Positions 15,506 to 24,068 are shown, numbered from the stretch's first letter. The stretch: 64,000 bases of DNA from Nocardioides_C sp963700955 (GCA_963700955.1 CAVOZH010000012.1:806001-870000), one strand, 5' to 3'. The notes: generated by a model not told the origin, from the letters alone. Translations and numbers: made by a program.

Positions 15506-17200
15506 TCAGCCGACCCTTCTGTGCACGTCGGTCAGCCGCACCTGGCGGAACAGGAGGAAGACCGGCACCACGGCGACCGCGACGATCACCAGTGCCGGCA
15601 GCGCAGCCTTCTCCCAGAAGTTCTCGGAAGCCAGCTCGTAGACCCACACGGACACCGTAGTGAACCCGAACGGGCGCAGCAGCAGCACGATCGGCAGCTC
15701 CTTGACCGCGTCGATCATCACGAGGACGAGCGCGACCGCGACCCCCGACCGCACCAGAGGGAAGTGAACCCGGGCCAGGATCCGGCGCGGGCCGGCGCCG
15801 AGGCTCATCGCGGAGAGCGTCATGTTCGGGGAGACCTTGGTGAAGCTGGCGTCCACGGCCTGGTAGGCGGGCGCGAGGAAGCGCACGACGTAGGCGTAGA
15901 GGATGCCGACGACCGAGCCGGTGACCACGAGACCGGTGCCGCCGGGGATGCCGGCCGCCTCGAGGGCCGAGTCCAGTGCCGCGAAGGCGATGAGCACGCC
16001 GATGCCGATGACCGCACCCGGGACGGCGTAGCCGAACGTGGTCAGCTGGGCGGCCGACCGCACCAGCCGGCCGCCACCGAGCCGGAGCCCGTGGCCCATC
16101 GCGAGCGAGAGGAGCACGCACAACGAGGCGGAGATGCCCGCGACCACCAGGCTGTTGACGAGGTACTGCACGAAGCGCGGGTCGAGGAACCTGCCCGGGT
16201 CACCGAGAGCGTCGACGACCGCCCAGGCGAGCAGTCGCAGCACCGGGAGCACGAAGCCCGTGCCCAGGGCGAGCAGGGCGAGGGCCGTCGCGCCCCAGCC
16301 TCGCCAGCCGGTGAGCCGGCGCGCTTCGAGCCCCTGACCGCGGCCACCCTTCTGGTGGTACCGGGCCCGGCCACGCATCAGGCGCTCGCCGGCGAGGACG
16401 GCCACCGCGAAGAGCAGCACCAGGCCCGAGAGCTGGGTCGCGGAGTGGAAGTCGAAGGTGCCTTTCCAGACCAGGTAGACCCCGACCGACACGGTCTTGA
16501 CGCCGAAGTACTGCACGGTCGCGAAGTCGGTGAGGACCTCCATCATCACCAGCGCCAGGCCGGCGGCGAGCGAGGGCCGGGCCAGCGGAAGCAGCACCTT
16601 CCAGAACGCCCGCGCGCGGCTCGCGCCGAGGGTCCGGGCGGCGTCGTAGGTCCCCCGGGACTGCTCGGCGAGGGCGGCGCGGACCAGCAGGTACACGTAG
16701 GGGTAGAGCGTGAGCGACATGACGACGACCGCGCCGGGCAGCGAGCGGACGTCGGGCGTCCACACGTCGGCCCCCAACAACGACCGGACCGCTCCCTGCA
16801 CCGGGCCGGAGACGTCGAAGGTGGAGAGGAAGACGAAGCCCAGGATGTACGCCGGCATGGCCAGCGGCAGCACGAGCAGCCACACCAGGACGTCACGGAA
16901 CGGGAACCGGTAGGCGGTGACCAGCCAGGCGAGCCCACCGCCCACGACGAGCGTGCCGAGCCCGACCCCGAGCATCAGGAGAAGGGTGGTGACCACCATG
17001 GCCCCGAGACCGCGGGGCACCGCGACCGAGCCGGCTGCGGATGCCGCGTCGACCACGACCGCCACCACCGGCGTCGCCACGAGCACGGCGATCACCAGCA
17101 CGAGCAAGGACCACGCGGGACGACCGGTGCTGGTCCTCCGGCGTGGTCGCCGCGCGCCGCGAGCGGTGGCTCGGTCCAGGAGGACCGCGGGGTGGGTCAC
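15506..17200 (-). CDS. Iron(III) ABC transporter permease, two fused permease domains (FbpB-like)
   Basis: 564 residues from GTG 17198-17200, which overlaps the stop of the binding-protein gene by three bases (GTGA), so the two are translationally coupled. About twelve membrane segments in two homologous halves; each half carries the EAA-type loop (first: ARTLGASRARAFWKVLLPLARPSLAAG; second: MSLGAGPRRILARVHFPLVRSGVAVA) that docks the ATPase. This fused arrangement is typical of FbpB/ThiP-type iron permeases. An in-frame extension to 17386 is inside the upstream gene and was rejected. Confidence 0.9.
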   Translation of the reverse strand: MTHPAVLLDRATARGARRPRRRTSTGRPAWSLLVLVIAVLVATPVVAVVVDAASAAGSVAVPRGLGAMVVTTLLLMLGVGLGTLVVGGGLAWLVTAYRFPFRDVLVWLLVLPLAMPAYILGFVFLSTFDVSGPVQGAVRSLLGADVWTPDVRSLPGAVVVMSLTLYPYVYLLVRAALAEQSRGTYDAARTLGASRARAFWKVLLPLARPSLAAGLALVMMEVLTDFATVQYFGVKTVSVGVYLVWKGTFDFHSATQLSGLVLLFAVAVLAGERLMRGRARYHQKGGRGQGLEARRLTGWRGWGATALALLALGTGFVLPVLRLLAWAVVDALGDPGRFLDPRFVQYLVNSLVVAGISASLCVLLSLAMGHGLRLGGGRLVRSAAQLTTFGYAVPGAVIGIGVLIAFAALDSALEAAGIPGGTGLVVTGSVVGILYAYVVRFLAPAYQAVDASFTKVSPNMTLSAMSLGAGPRRILARVHFPLVRSGVAVALVLVMIDAVKELPIVLLLRPFGFTTVSVWVYELASENFWEKAALPALVIVAVAVVPVFLLFRQVRLTDVHRRVG

Positions 17201-18225
17201 TTGTAGCCGGCCTCCGCGAGGAGGTCCGTGGCCTCGGCGTTGAGCTTGCCGTACGCCTCCGGGTCGAGAGCCATGCGCTTGAAGGTGCCGAACTTCGCGA
17301 TCAGCGGCTCGGGCTTCACCTCGAGGTTGACCGGGTACTCGTGGTTGCCGTCGACGAAGTCGCTCTGCCCCTTCGTGCCGAGCCACTCGACGAGCTGCTG
17401 AGCCTGCTTCGGGTTGTCGGAGGCCTTCACCACTCCGGCGCCGGAGATGTTGACGTGCGTGCCCGCACCCTGCTGGCTGGCCCAGTAGAGCTTGACGTTC
17501 AGCTCGGGATTGTCGGTCAGCTCGCGTGCGTAGTAGTAGTGGTTGACCAGCGCGACGTCGCAGGCGCCCGAGTCGAGCGCCTGGAGCAGCAGGATGTCGT
17601 TGCTCATGATCTGCACGTCGTTGGCGACCCAGCCCTTGACGATCTCGAGCGTCTTGTCACGTCCGTAGAGGTCGATGAGGCTCGCGACGAGAGACTGGGT
17701 GTAGGCCTCCGTCTCGTCCCGCATGCACAGCCGGCCCTTCCACCTGGGGTCGGTCAGACCGGCGTAGGTGTTCTCCGGGTCGAGCTCCGAGGGGTCGACG
17801 GCATCGGGGTTGTAGGCAACGGTGCGCGCCCGCAGCGCCAGCCCGAACCAGCGGTCCTGCGGGTCACGGAGGTCGGCCGGAACCGCGGCGTCCAGCGTGG
17901 GTGACTCCAGTGGCGCGAGGACGTCCTCGTGAGCGGCGTTCCACAGGTTGCCGGCGTCGACGGTCATGTACACGTCGGCCGGTGTGCTCCTGCCCTCGGC
18001 CTTCAGCCGCTGCAGCAGCTCGGCGTCGTCGCCGTAGAGGAAGTCGACCGTGATGCCGGTCTGGTCGGTGAACTCCTTGAAGGCGTTCTCGAGGTCGTAG
18101 TGGCGAGCCGAGTAGACCTGGATGTCGGCCTGCTTCTCGCCGACGCCGAGGACCCCACACCCGGAAACGGCGACCGCAAGCAACGCGGCCGCACCGGCGA
18201 GGGCGGACAGGGAGCGTCGACGCAT
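17197..18225 (-). CDS. Iron(III) ABC transporter substrate-binding lipoprotein (FbpA/FutA-like)
   Basis: 342 residues from ATG 18225. A lipoprotein signal is clear: RRR, a hydrophobic stretch, and the lipobox AVSGC, so the mature protein is anchored outside the membrane. The mature part has the class of periplasmic Fe(III)-binding fold: VYSARHYDLENAFKEFTDQTGITVDFLYGD, VYMTVDAGNLWNAA, and the Tyr-rich segment NHYYYARELTDN that in relatives supplies the tandem Tyr iron ligands. The dilysine-free GAGTHVNISGAGVV follows. First gene of the operon. The IdeR/DtxR-like box at 18272-18290 lies 47 bases before the start. Confidence 0.92.
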   Translation of the reverse strand: MRRRSLSALAGAAALLAVAVSGCGVLGVGEKQADIQVYSARHYDLENAFKEFTDQTGITVDFLYGDDAELLQRLKAEGRSTPADVYMTVDAGNLWNAAHEDVLAPLESPTLDAAVPADLRDPQDRWFGLALRARTVAYNPDAVDPSELDPENTYAGLTDPRWKGRLCMRDETEAYTQSLVASLIDLYGRDKTLEIVKGWVANDVQIMSNDILLLQALDSGACDVALVNHYYYARELTDNPELNVKLYWASQQGAGTHVNISGAGVVKASDNPKQAQQLVEWLGTKGQSDFVDGNHEYPVNLEVKPEPLIAKFGTFKRMALDPEAYGKLNAEATDLLAEAGYK

Positions 18226-18271
18226 CGGGCCTCTCCTCACGAGCACACGAGGCTCGGGACGACATCGGTTC

Positions 18272-18290
18272 TAAGGTAAGCCTAACCTGC
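18272..18290 (-). promoter_or_regulatory. IdeR/DtxR-type iron box controlling the iron importer operon
   Basis: On the minus strand this reads GCAGGTTAGGCTTACCTTA, matching the IdeR/DtxR consensus TTAGGTTAGGCTAACCTAA at 15 of 19 bases, including the whole AGGTTAGGCT half. It sits upstream of the substrate-binding lipoprotein gene, in the position of a repressor site. Known for the family: iron-loaded IdeR/DtxR represses iron uptake genes. Repression of 17197-18225 and the two downstream genes is inferred. Confidence 0.82.
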
Positions 18291-18330
18291 CTCGGATCGC
18301 CCTGCGACGAGGCCTGCGTCACAGCTTTTC

Positions 18331-18344
18331 GGGTCAAACGGCCC
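18331..18344 (+). promoter_or_regulatory. DosR-like box at the head of the acyl-CoA synthetase/E1-E2-ACP operon
   Basis: GGGTCAAACGGCCC; with its flanks (TTC before, TAC after) it matches the 20-base DosR consensus at about 14 positions. It lies 63 bases before the ATG at 18408, with a possible -10 (CGTAAG, near 18368) between. One of nine such sites. Confidence 0.5.
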
Positions 18345-18407
18345 TACGGCCGTGGTCTCCATGCGGAGCACCGTAAGAGGAGGGGAAGGACACCCAGGGA
18401 GAGCGCC

Positions 18408-18650
18408 ATGAACGAGCGCGAGAATTACGACGCACAGCAGGAGGCCAAGCGCGAGACGGCCGGACGGGTCGACCAGTCGACACGGGCGCGCATGTGGGAG
18501 GGGCTGACCAAGTACCTCGCCGCCGAGGCGCGCCACGCACGCAAGTCAGCCGCGTCCGACAAGGCCGCGTCCGACAAGGCCGCGTCCGAGAAGGCCGCGT
18601 CCGAGAAGGCCGCGTCCGAGAAGAGGGACCAGGACCGGCGGAGCCCGTGA
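18408..18650 (+). CDS. Small charged protein with five AAS(D/E)K repeats
   Basis: 80 residues from ATG 18408, preceded by AGGGAGAG at the right distance. Highly charged, no membrane segment, almost entirely helix-forming. Residues about 48-72 are five copies of Ala-Ala-Ser-(Asp/Glu)-Lys, coded by a 15-bp tandem repeat. The middle segment STRARMWEGLTKYLAAEARHARKSA looks amphipathic. No family recognised. Its stop TGA overlaps the ATG of the acyl-CoA synthetase by one base (TGATG), so it is translated as the first gene of that operon, which argues that it is real. It may be a helical linker or a histone-H1-like DNA-binding tail (speculative). Confidence 0.7.
   Translation: MNERENYDAQQEAKRETAGRVDQSTRARMWEGLTKYLAAEARHARKSAASDKAASDKAASEKAASEKAASEKRDQDRRSP
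18549..18623 (+). repeat. Five 15-bp tandem repeats
   Basis: Five consecutive units of GCCGCGTCCGASAAG (S is C in the first two copies, G in the last three). They are in frame in the small gene at 18408 and code the AAS(D/E)K array. The two sub-types suggest stepwise expansion. Confidence 0.92.
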
Positions 18651-20371
18651 TGACCGCGGCCACCGAGGCCCCGGCCACCCGAGCGTGGGAGTCCGCACGC
18701 CGTCAGCTCGACGGGCTTCCCGACGGCCGTGGGCTGAACATTGCCCACGAGGCGGTGGACCGGCACGTGCTTCACGGTGACGGCGGCAGGACGGCGCTGC
18801 GGGTCGTCGCGGGCGACGAGACGGTCACGGAGACGACGTACACCGACCTCGCCCGGCTCAGTGGCGCGTTCGCGAACGTCCTCGACAGTCTCGACGTCGC
18901 GGCCGGTGACACGGTCTTCTCGCTGCTTGGCCGTGACCTCGACACGTTCGTGACCGCGCTCGGCACCCTCAAGCACAAGTCCGTCTTCTGCCCGCTCTTC
19001 ACAGCGTTCGGCCCCGAGCCGATCAGGCAACGGCTCCAGCTCGGTCACGGGCGGGTCCTCGTGACCACCTCCGAGCTCTACCGGCGCCGGGTCGCGGATC
19101 TGCGGGGCGAGCTGCCCGAGCTCGAGCACGTGCTCCTCGTGGACGCCGCGTCCGGTGAGGTCCCGGGGGCGATGTCCTTCCGCGAGCTCGTCGACGCTTC
19201 CAGCAGCTTCTACGACATCCCCGCCACCGACCCCGAGACACCGGCGCTGCTCCACTTCACCAGCGGTACGACGGGCACGCCGAAGGGTGCTCTGCACGTG
19301 CACGACGCCGTGGTCGCACACCACGCCACGGCGGCCCACGCGTTGGGCCTGCGCTCCGACGACGTGTTCTGGTGCACCGCGGACCCCGGCTGGGTCACCG
19401 GCACGTCGTACGGAATCATCGCCCCGCTCACGCACGGGGCGACCGTCGTCTGCGACAGCGGTGAGTTCGCAGCCCGCCGGTGGTACCGCATCCTCGAGCA
19501 CCAGCGGGTCACCGTCTGGTACACCGCACCCACCGCCCTGCGCATGCTGATGCGCGCCGGCGGCGACCTCGTCGCCGACTACGACCTGTCCGCCCTGCGG
19601 CACATCTCCAGCGTCGGCGAGCCGCTGAACCCCGAGGTCGTCGTGTGGGCCCAGGACACCTACGAACGTCCGGTCCTCGACAACTGGTGGCAGACCGAGA
19701 CCGGCGCGATCATGATCAGCAACCGCCCCGAGGTCCCGGTCCGCCCCGGCTCGATGGGGCTCCCGCTCCCGGGCGTCGAGGCGACCGTCCTCGCCCGCGA
19801 CGAGAACGGCCGGGTCCTGGTGGACGACTGCGAGGTCTGCGAGCTCGGTCCCGGGGGCACCGGCGAGCTCGCGCTCCGGCCCGGCTGGCCCTCGATGTTC
19901 CGCACCTACCTGGGCGAGGAGGCGAGGTACCAGCGGTGCTTCGTGGGCGGCTGGTACCTGACCGGCGACCTCGCCCGTCGCGACGAGGACGGGTACTTCT
20001 GGTTCGTCGGCCGCGGCGACGACGTGATCAAGTCGGCTGGACACCTGATCGGCCCCTTCGAGGTCGAGAGCGCTCTCATGGAGCACCCGGCGGTCGCGGA
20101 GGCCGGTGTCATCGGCAAGCCGGACCCTGTGGCGGGCGAGGTGGTCAAGGCGTTCGTCAGCCTGCGCGACGGTGTGGAGCCGACCGACGACCTGCGACTC
20201 GAGCTCGTCGCCTTCGGCCGACGCCGCCTCGGGTCGGTCGCACCGCGCGAGCTCGTCTTCGACCAGCACCTCCCCCACACCCGCAGCGGCAAGGTCATGC
20301 GGCGCCTGCTCAAGGCGCGCGAGCTCGGCCTGCCCGAGGGTGACCTGTCGACCCTGGAGCGTGACGCATGA
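18650..20371 (+). CDS. Acetyl/acyl-CoA synthetase (AMP-forming)
   Basis: 573 residues from ATG 18650, overlapping the previous stop by one base. ANL superfamily: makes an acyl-adenylate from a carboxylic acid and ATP, then an acyl-CoA thioester. Motifs: P-loop TSGTTGTPKG (204-213), the adenylate-binding NWWQTETG, TGDLARRDEDGYFWFVGRGDDVIKSAGHLIGPFEVE hinge region, and the catalytic Lys in HTRSGKVMRR (about 548). The segment order and DNWWQTETGAIM are those of acetyl/propionyl-CoA synthetases, but this is about 80 residues shorter than the standard Acs, as in the short AcsA-type enzymes. Next to an E1/E2 set and an acyl carrier protein, so its product may feed or drain the same pool. The substrate is not proven. 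Confidence 0.85.
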   Translation: MTAATEAPATRAWESARRQLDGLPDGRGLNIAHEAVDRHVLHGDGGRTALRVVAGDETVTETTYTDLARLSGAFANVLDSLDVAAGDTVFSLLGRDLDTFVTALGTLKHKSVFCPLFTAFGPEPIRQRLQLGHGRVLVTTSELYRRRVADLRGELPELEHVLLVDAASGEVPGAMSFRELVDASSSFYDIPATDPETPALLHFTSGTTGTPKGALHVHDAVVAHHATAAHALGLRSDDVFWCTADPGWVTGTSYGIIAPLTHGATVVCDSGEFAARRWYRILEHQRVTVWYTAPTALRMLMRAGGDLVADYDLSALRHISSVGEPLNPEVVVWAQDTYERPVLDNWWQTETGAIMISNRPEVPVRPGSMGLPLPGVEATVLARDENGRVLVDDCEVCELGPGGTGELALRPGWPSMFRTYLGEEARYQRCFVGGWYLTGDLARRDEDGYFWFVGRGDDVIKSAGHLIGPFEVESALMEHPAVAEAGVIGKPDPVAGEVVKAFVSLRDGVEPTDDLRLELVAFGRRRLGSVAPRELVFDQHLPHTRSGKVMRRLLKARELGLPEGDLSTLERDA

Positions 20372-21429
20372 GCAGACGACCTGCACCGGCGACGACCTCC
20401 GGAGCCAAGACGGCCTCGCCCCCGACAACGGTCGACTCGCCGGCCACCCCAGGACAGAGCCACCGGCTCGACCTGCTCCGGGGGATGACGCGGGTTCGCC
20501 TGTTCGAGGAGCGATGCGTCGAGCTGTACAGCGCCGAGAAGATCCGCGGGTTCCTCCACGTCGCGATCGGCGAGGAGGCCGTCGCCGTCGGGGTGACCGC
20601 GACGCTCACCGACGTCGACGCCGTCGTCTCGACCTACCGGGAGCACGGCCACGCGCTGGCGCGCGGAGTGCCGATGGACGCGGTGATGGCGGAGATGTAC
20701 GGCAAGGTCACCGGTTGCAGTCGCGGACGCGGCGGGTCGATGCACCTCTTCGACGTGGAGCGACGGTTCTACGGCGGGAACGCCATCGTCGCCGGCGGCC
20801 TGCCTGTTGCGATCGGGCTCGCCCTCGCCGACAAGATGCAGGGACGCCCCCGGGTGACCGTGTGCTTCTTCGGCGACGGCGCGTACGCCGAGGGCGAGTT
20901 CCACGAGTGTGCCAACCTCGCCGCGCTGTGGGAGCTGCCGGTGCTCTTCGCCTGCGAGAACAACCTCTACGCGATGGGCACCGCGATCGCGCGAGCACAG
21001 GCCGAGACCGACCTGGCACTCCGGGCTGCGTCGTACGGCATCGCCTCCTGGCCGGTGGACGGGATGGACGTGCTCGCGGTCGAACAGGCGTCGCAGCACG
21101 CCGTCGACCGGATCCGCAACGGAGGCGGCCCCTGCTTCCTCGAGCTGCGGACCTACCGCTTCCGCGCGCACTCGATGTACGACCCGGACCGCTACCGCGA
21201 CAAGGCGGAGGTCGCGCGCTGGCGCGAGCGTGACCCGCTCGAGCTGCTGGCGCGGCGGATGACCGAGGACGGAGAGCTGACTGCCGCCGATCGCGAGGCG
21301 ATGTCGGCCGAGGTCGCCGCCGAGGTCGACAACGCCGTGCAGGCCGCCGAGTCGGCGCCCCTCGAGCCGGTCGAGGACCTCACCCGCTTCGTCTACTCCG
21401 AGGGCGTCGAGGAGGAGGCAGCGCGATGA
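20368..21429 (+). CDS. pdhA: 2-oxoacid dehydrogenase E1 component, alpha subunit (PdhA/AcoA-like)
   Basis: 353 residues; its ATG overlaps the synthetase stop by four bases (ATGA). Thiamine-diphosphate-dependent decarboxylating subunit. After a disordered 30-residue N-terminus come RLFEERCVELYSAEKIRGFLHVAIGEEAVAVG (44-75), YREHGHALARG, and the ThDP motif GDGAYAEGEFHECANLAALWELPVLFACENN (169-199), with GDG and NN both intact. The phosphorylation-loop-like YRFRAHSMYDPDRYR is also present. Sequence suits pyruvate dehydrogenase or acetoin dehydrogenase E1 alpha; the second is possible because of the single-operon layout. The symbol is a family-level choice. Confidence 0.85.
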   Translation: MSRRPAPATTSGAKTASPPTTVDSPATPGQSHRLDLLRGMTRVRLFEERCVELYSAEKIRGFLHVAIGEEAVAVGVTATLTDVDAVVSTYREHGHALARGVPMDAVMAEMYGKVTGCSRGRGGSMHLFDVERRFYGGNAIVAGGLPVAIGLALADKMQGRPRVTVCFFGDGAYAEGEFHECANLAALWELPVLFACENNLYAMGTAIARAQAETDLALRAASYGIASWPVDGMDVLAVEQASQHAVDRIRNGGGPCFLELRTYRFRAHSMYDPDRYRDKAEVARWRERDPLELLARRMTEDGELTAADREAMSAEVAAEVDNAVQAAESAPLEPVEDLTRFVYSEGVEEEAAR

Positions 21430-22421
21430 GCACCGCAACGGTCGGCACGATCGAGACGACGTACCGGGAGGCGCTGCGCGAGGCGATCCGGGAGGCGATG
21501 CGCAAGGACGAGCGCGTCTTCCTGATGGGCGAGGACGTCGGGATGTACGGCGGCTGCTTCGCCGTCAGCCTCGGGCTGCTCGAGGAGTTCGGTCCCGAGC
21601 GGATCCGTGACACGCCGCTGTCGGAGTCGGGGTTCGTGGGTGCGGGCGTAGGAGCCGCGATCGCCGGGATGCGACCGATCGTCGAGATCATGACCGTCAA
21701 CTTCAGCCTGCTCGCGCTCGACCAGATCCTCGACAACGCCGCCACCCTGCTGCACATGTCCGGCGGCCAGGTGCACGTGCCTCTGGTGATCCGGATGACC
21801 ACCGGGGCCGGACGGCAGCTCGCCGCGCAGCACTCCCACAGCCTCGAGGGGTGGTACGCCCACATCCCGGGGATCAAGGTGATCGCGCCCGCCACGCTCG
21901 AGGACGCCAGGGGGATGCTGTGGACGGCGCTCCAGGACCCCGACCCGGTGCTGCTCTTCGAGCACGGGTCCCTCTACAACATGCGCGGGACGCTGGCCGA
22001 GGACGCCGGCCCGGTGGACATTCAGCGGGCCGTCGTACGACGGCAAGGCCGCGACCTGACCCTGGTCAGCTACGGCGGCTCGCTGGCCAAGGCGTTGCAG
22101 GCCGCTGACTCGCTGGCCGCCGACGGCGTCGAGGCAGAGGTGGTCGACCTCCGGAGCCTTCGCCCGCTCGACGACGAGACGATCACCGCCTCGGTGCACC
22201 GCACGCACCGCGCGGTCATCGTCGACGAGGGCTGGCGCAGCGGCAGCCTGTCCGCGGAGATCAGCGCCCGGCTCACGGAACAGTGCTTCTACGACCTCGA
22301 CAGTCCCGTCGAGCGGGTCTGCTCGGCCGAGGTGCCGATGCCGTACGCCAAGCACCTCGAGGACGCCGCGCTGCCGCAGCCGGAGGACATCGTCGCCGCG
22401 GCACACAGGGTGGTGGGGTGA
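21426..22421 (+). CDS. 2-oxoacid dehydrogenase E1 component, beta subunit (PdhB/AcoB-like)
   Basis: 331 residues, ATGA overlap with the alpha gene. Forms the alpha2-beta2 E1 with it. Recognisable segments: EAIREAMRKDERVFLMGEDVGMYGG (about 14-38), the LSESGFVGAGVGAAIAGMRPIVEIM stretch that binds ThDP, the long TTGAGRQLAAQHSHSLEGWYAHIPGIKVIAPATLEDARGML segment with the conserved QHSHS catalytic His region, and the transketolase C-terminal domain (VEAEVVDLRSLRPLDDETI). Complete and ordinary for the family. Confidence 0.9.
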   Translation: MSTATVGTIETTYREALREAIREAMRKDERVFLMGEDVGMYGGCFAVSLGLLEEFGPERIRDTPLSESGFVGAGVGAAIAGMRPIVEIMTVNFSLLALDQILDNAATLLHMSGGQVHVPLVIRMTTGAGRQLAAQHSHSLEGWYAHIPGIKVIAPATLEDARGMLWTALQDPDPVLLFEHGSLYNMRGTLAEDAGPVDIQRAVVRRQGRDLTLVSYGGSLAKALQAADSLAADGVEAEVVDLRSLRPLDDETITASVHRTHRAVIVDEGWRSGSLSAEISARLTEQCFYDLDSPVERVCSAEVPMPYAKHLEDAALPQPEDIVAAAHRVVG

Positions 22422-23813
22422 GTGCCCGACTTCAAGATGCCCTCGCTGGGCGCCGACATGGACGCCGGCACGCTGGTCGAGTGGCTGGTCCACGAGGGCG
22501 ACACGGTTCACCACGGTGACCCGATGGCGGTCGTGGACACCGACAAGTCCGCGATCGAGGTGGAGTCCTTCGACGACGGCGTGGTCGAAGCCTTCCTGGT
22601 CCAGCCCGGTGAGCGCGTCCCGGTGGGGACGCCGCTCGCCTCGCTCCGCCCCCTGCCCACCGCCATCCCGGCACCGGCCCCGGCAGAGCGGCCTCAGGTC
22701 GCGGCCGCGGGAGAGCTGCCGCGCGTCCCCGCACGCGCTGAGAGGCAACCTGTCTCCGCGCCAGGCGTGGCGAAGCAGCGCGCCGCCACCTCGAAGCTCC
22801 GGATCGGCACTCCCCCGTTGCGCCACCACGCCGCGGAGCTCGGCGTCGACCTGGCGGCGGTGACCGGGTCCGGCCCCAGCGGCACCGTGACCCGCCGGGA
22901 CGTCGACCGGGAGGCGGCCAGCAGGAAGCGGCGGGTCTCCCCCTACGCACGTCGGCTGGCCCGCGAGCTCGGGGTCGACCTCGCTGAGCTGAGCGGCTCG
23001 GGAAGAGACGGCTCGGTGCGCGCCGAGGACGTTCTCGCCGCATCGGCACGGTCCGAGGCAGCCACCACGGCAGAGCCCACCGCGCCGGCCGCCGCACCCA
23101 CTCCTGCGCCGATCCCACCCGCGGCTCGCGAGCGCGGGGCCGAGCCCCGGCCGACCTCGACCCGGGCCACCATCGCGGCCCTCATGTCTCGCGCCAAGCG
23201 GGAGATCCCGCACTACTACGTGGCCACCACCGTCGACCTCGCCGACCTCACCGAGTGGCTGCGGCGCACGAACCGTGAGCGGCCGGTCAGCGAGCGGATC
23301 GTTCCCGCGGCCGCCCTGCTCAAGGCGACCGCCCTTGCGGCGCGAGAGCACCCTGAGCTGAACGGGTTCTGGCAGGACGACCGGTTCGTTCCCGGGGACG
23401 ACGTGCACCTCGGCGTCGCGGTCGCTGTCCGTGACGGCGCACTGGTCGCGCCGGCTGTCCACCACACCGCCGACCTCGACCTGCCCGCGTTGATGGCAGC
23501 GCTGCGCGACCTGGTCCGGCGGGCCCGGGCCGGGCGGCTGCGCCGCGCCGAGCTCGCCGACCCGACGCTGACAGTGACCGACCTCGGCGACCGAGGGGTG
23601 GAGGAGGTCATCGGGGTGATCTACGCGCCCCAGGTGGCCCTGCTCGGCGTCGGCCGCATCGTCGAACGCCCCTGGGCGGTGGACGGGCTGATCGGCGTCC
23701 GGCCCGTGGTGCGGCTGACCCTCTCGGGAGACCACCGAGCCACCGACGGGGCCACCGGAGCACGGTTCCTCAACTCCGTCGACCGTCTCCTGCAGCACCC
23801 GGAGGAGCTATGA
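22422..23813 (+). CDS. 2-oxoacid dehydrogenase E2 acyltransferase with two peripheral-subunit-binding domains
   Basis: 463 residues from GTG 22422, starting at the base after the E1 beta stop. Order: one lipoyl domain (about 1-76) with the lipoylated Lys42 in DTDKSAIE; an Ala/Pro linker; then two peripheral-subunit-binding domains in tandem, about 130-162 (TPPLRHHAAELGVDLAAVTG then GTVTRRDV) and about 172-204 (VSPYARRLARELGVDLAELSG then GSVRAEDV); a second linker; and a complete catalytic domain ending with DHRATDG (437-443; His438 catalytic). Standard E2 proteins have one binding domain. It should carry acyl groups from E1 to CoA. No E3 (lipoamide dehydrogenase) gene lies in this operon, so E3 must be shared. 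Confidence 0.88.
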   Translation: MPDFKMPSLGADMDAGTLVEWLVHEGDTVHHGDPMAVVDTDKSAIEVESFDDGVVEAFLVQPGERVPVGTPLASLRPLPTAIPAPAPAERPQVAAAGELPRVPARAERQPVSAPGVAKQRAATSKLRIGTPPLRHHAAELGVDLAAVTGSGPSGTVTRRDVDREAASRKRRVSPYARRLARELGVDLAELSGSGRDGSVRAEDVLAASARSEAATTAEPTAPAAAPTPAPIPPAARERGAEPRPTSTRATIAALMSRAKREIPHYYVATTVDLADLTEWLRRTNRERPVSERIVPAAALLKATALAAREHPELNGFWQDDRFVPGDDVHLGVAVAVRDGALVAPAVHHTADLDLPALMAALRDLVRRARAGRLRRAELADPTLTVTDLGDRGVEEVIGVIYAPQVALLGVGRIVERPWAVDGLIGVRPVVRLTLSGDHRATDGATGARFLNSVDRLLQHPEEL

Positions 23814-24061
23814 GCATCACCAACGACGAGGCCCGTGACATGGTCGCCAGAGCGGTACGACGGATCGTCCCGGACGCCGACCTGGGTGCCGTCTCGTCCG
23901 ACGCCGACCTCCGCAGCACCTTCGAGCTCGACTCGCTGGACTTCCTGAGCTTCGTGGAGCTCCTGGTCACCGACAGCGGCGTCCGCATCGACGAGGACGA
24001 CTATCCCGAGCTCGCCACGACCGCGGGATGCGCCGACTTCCTGGTCCGTCGAAGCGCCTGA
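23810..24061 (+). CDS. Acyl carrier protein-like phosphopantetheine protein
   Basis: 83 residues, ATGA overlap with the E2 gene. A four-helix acyl-carrier fold with the attachment site ELDSLDFL; Ser42 would carry phosphopantetheine. Acidic throughout, as expected. It is not next to fatty acid synthase genes, so it is probably a dedicated carrier used with the acyl-CoA synthetase and the E1/E2 set in the same operon (inference). It could accept an acyl group from the synthetase, from E2, or pass one to an unknown enzyme outside the window. Confidence 0.87.
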   Translation: MSITNDEARDMVARAVRRIVPDADLGAVSSDADLRSTFELDSLDFLSFVELLVTDSGVRIDEDDYPELATTAGCADFLVRRSA

Positions 24062-24068
24062 TGCCGCG

